Below are positions 63,723 through 64,000 of a DNA stretch of 64,000 bases, piece after piece; the first letter of the stretch is position 1; the number at the start of each line of letters is the position of its first letter. The notes beneath the pieces are model-generated. The model saw only the letters and a list, made by a program, of their open reading frames with translations. It was not told the DNA's origin and made no database searches. Both the position numbers and the translations under genes were made by a program. Source of the stretch: Labrenzia sp. 011 (lineage in GTDB: Bacteria; Pseudomonadota; Alphaproteobacteria; Rhizobiales; Stappiaceae); NCBI RefSeq assembly GCF_003075075.1, contig NZ_QCYM01000002.1:124001-188000 (forward strand), given 5' to 3'.

Positions 63723-64000
63723 ATGAAACTCTGGACATCCATCGCCGCTGCGACGGCTCTCACGGTCTTTTCCCTTTCCGCCCTGGCCGCGGATTACAAG
63801 GTCGGCGACCTGACCATCACCAGCGCCTGGACCCGCGCCACGCCGCCCAAAGCCAAGGCCGGCGGCGGTTTCATCGAGATCACCAACAACGGCACGGAAG
63901 ACGACCGGCTCATTGCTGCGGCATCCGACGTGGCCGGCAAGGTCGAACTTCATGAAATGGCCGTCACCGACGGTGTCATGACCATGCGTGAAAAGGAAAA
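63723..64000 (+). CDS. periplasmic copper chaperone PCu(A)C, N-terminal part (cut by window edge)
   Basis: The first 92 codons encode a signal peptide (MKLWTSIAAATALTVFSLSALA, about 22 residues) and the start of the PCu(A)C cupredoxin-like domain: DLTITSAWTRATPPKAKAGGGFIEITNNG, then VELHEMAVTDGVMTMREKE. These carry the first copper ligands of the H(M)X10MX21HXM type motif (His and Met in LHEM; the rest lies beyond the edge). The protein delivers Cu(I) to the CuA site of cytochrome oxidase in relatives. It is 35 bases downstream of the Cys-rich gene and probably co-transcribed. Confidence 0.88.
   Translation, partial: MKLWTSIAAATALTVFSLSALAADYKVGDLTITSAWTRATPPKAKAGGGFIEITNNGTEDDRLIAAASDVAGKVELHEMAVTDGVMTMREKE

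Overview
The window is about 64 kb of GC-rich, densely coding chromosomal DNA from an alphaproteobacterium, most likely of the order Hyphomicrobiales (Rhizobiales) and resembling marine Stappiaceae/Roseibium-type genomes. The pointers are a gcrA cell-cycle regulator next to argD-argF-hslO, a PstA with the long alphaproteobacterial N-terminal extension, a histone-deacetylase-like gene followed by xseB and dxs, and a DUF1499 protein. This placement is inference from gene content and order. I saw no tRNA, rRNA, CRISPR array, insertion sequence or prophage, and nothing that looks like a foreign island.

Layout. 1-3.5 kb: the start of a GMC oxidoreductase cut by the window edge, a periplasmic solute-binding protein, a sterol-desaturase-type hydroxylase and an alpha/beta hydrolase. 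3.5-8.4 kb: an RND efflux pump with its membrane fusion protein. 8.5-12.8 kb: hslO, argF and argD on the minus strand, with gcrA divergent on the plus strand. 12.8-22.1 kb: a complete phosphate-starvation cluster on the minus strand, in transcription order phoR, a second pstS-like gene, pstS, pstC, pstA, pstB, phoU, phoB, with a clear Pho box array in front of pstS. 22.2-29.3 kb: mixed housekeeping genes (SRPBCC protein, metallo-hydrolase, DUF1499 protein, a small ORF and CorA-type transporter, pdxH, a lipoprotein, a DnaJ-class protein). 29.5-39.7 kb: a MarR-GNAT operon, two tandem FAD amino-acid-oxidase-type genes, a small membrane protein, and a LysR-controlled GMC oxidoreductase / aldehyde dehydrogenase / enolase-superfamily catabolic operon. 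39.8-49.5 kb: an MHYT-GGDEF-EAL c-di-GMP enzyme, malate synthase G, a DMT exporter, a cation/proton antiporter with a cyclic-nucleotide-binding domain and an MscS channel. 49.7-54.4 kb: a HxlR regulator divergent from an FMN reductase, then an acyl-CoA dehydrogenase / enoyl-CoA hydratase / SDR operon behind a LiuR-type palindrome. 54.7-64 kb: Sua5, an HDAC-like deacetylase, xseB, a LuxR-type regulator, dxs, an MFS transporter and the start of a copper locus (Cys-rich DUF2946-like protein plus PCu(A)C chaperone).

How the parts work together. PhoR senses low phosphate through the Pst complex and PhoU and phosphorylates PhoB, which would bind the 11-bp repeats at 19171-19210 and drive pstSCAB-phoU-phoB. 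The 35.4-39.7 kb operon looks like alcohol to aldehyde to acid oxidation followed by an enolase-superfamily step on a sugar- or polyol-type acid, with unknown substrate. The 50.8-54.4 kb operon is a short acyl-CoA degradation set.

No new defence or mobile system is visible. The most interesting unexplained signals are noncoding: a three-tier nested hairpin covering the ribosome binding site of the CorA gene, an orphan intrinsic terminator suggesting a small RNA at about 56.0-56.13 kb, a minus-strand terminator at 59.24 kb with no gene feeding it, and a repeat-rich promoter region in front of gcrA.
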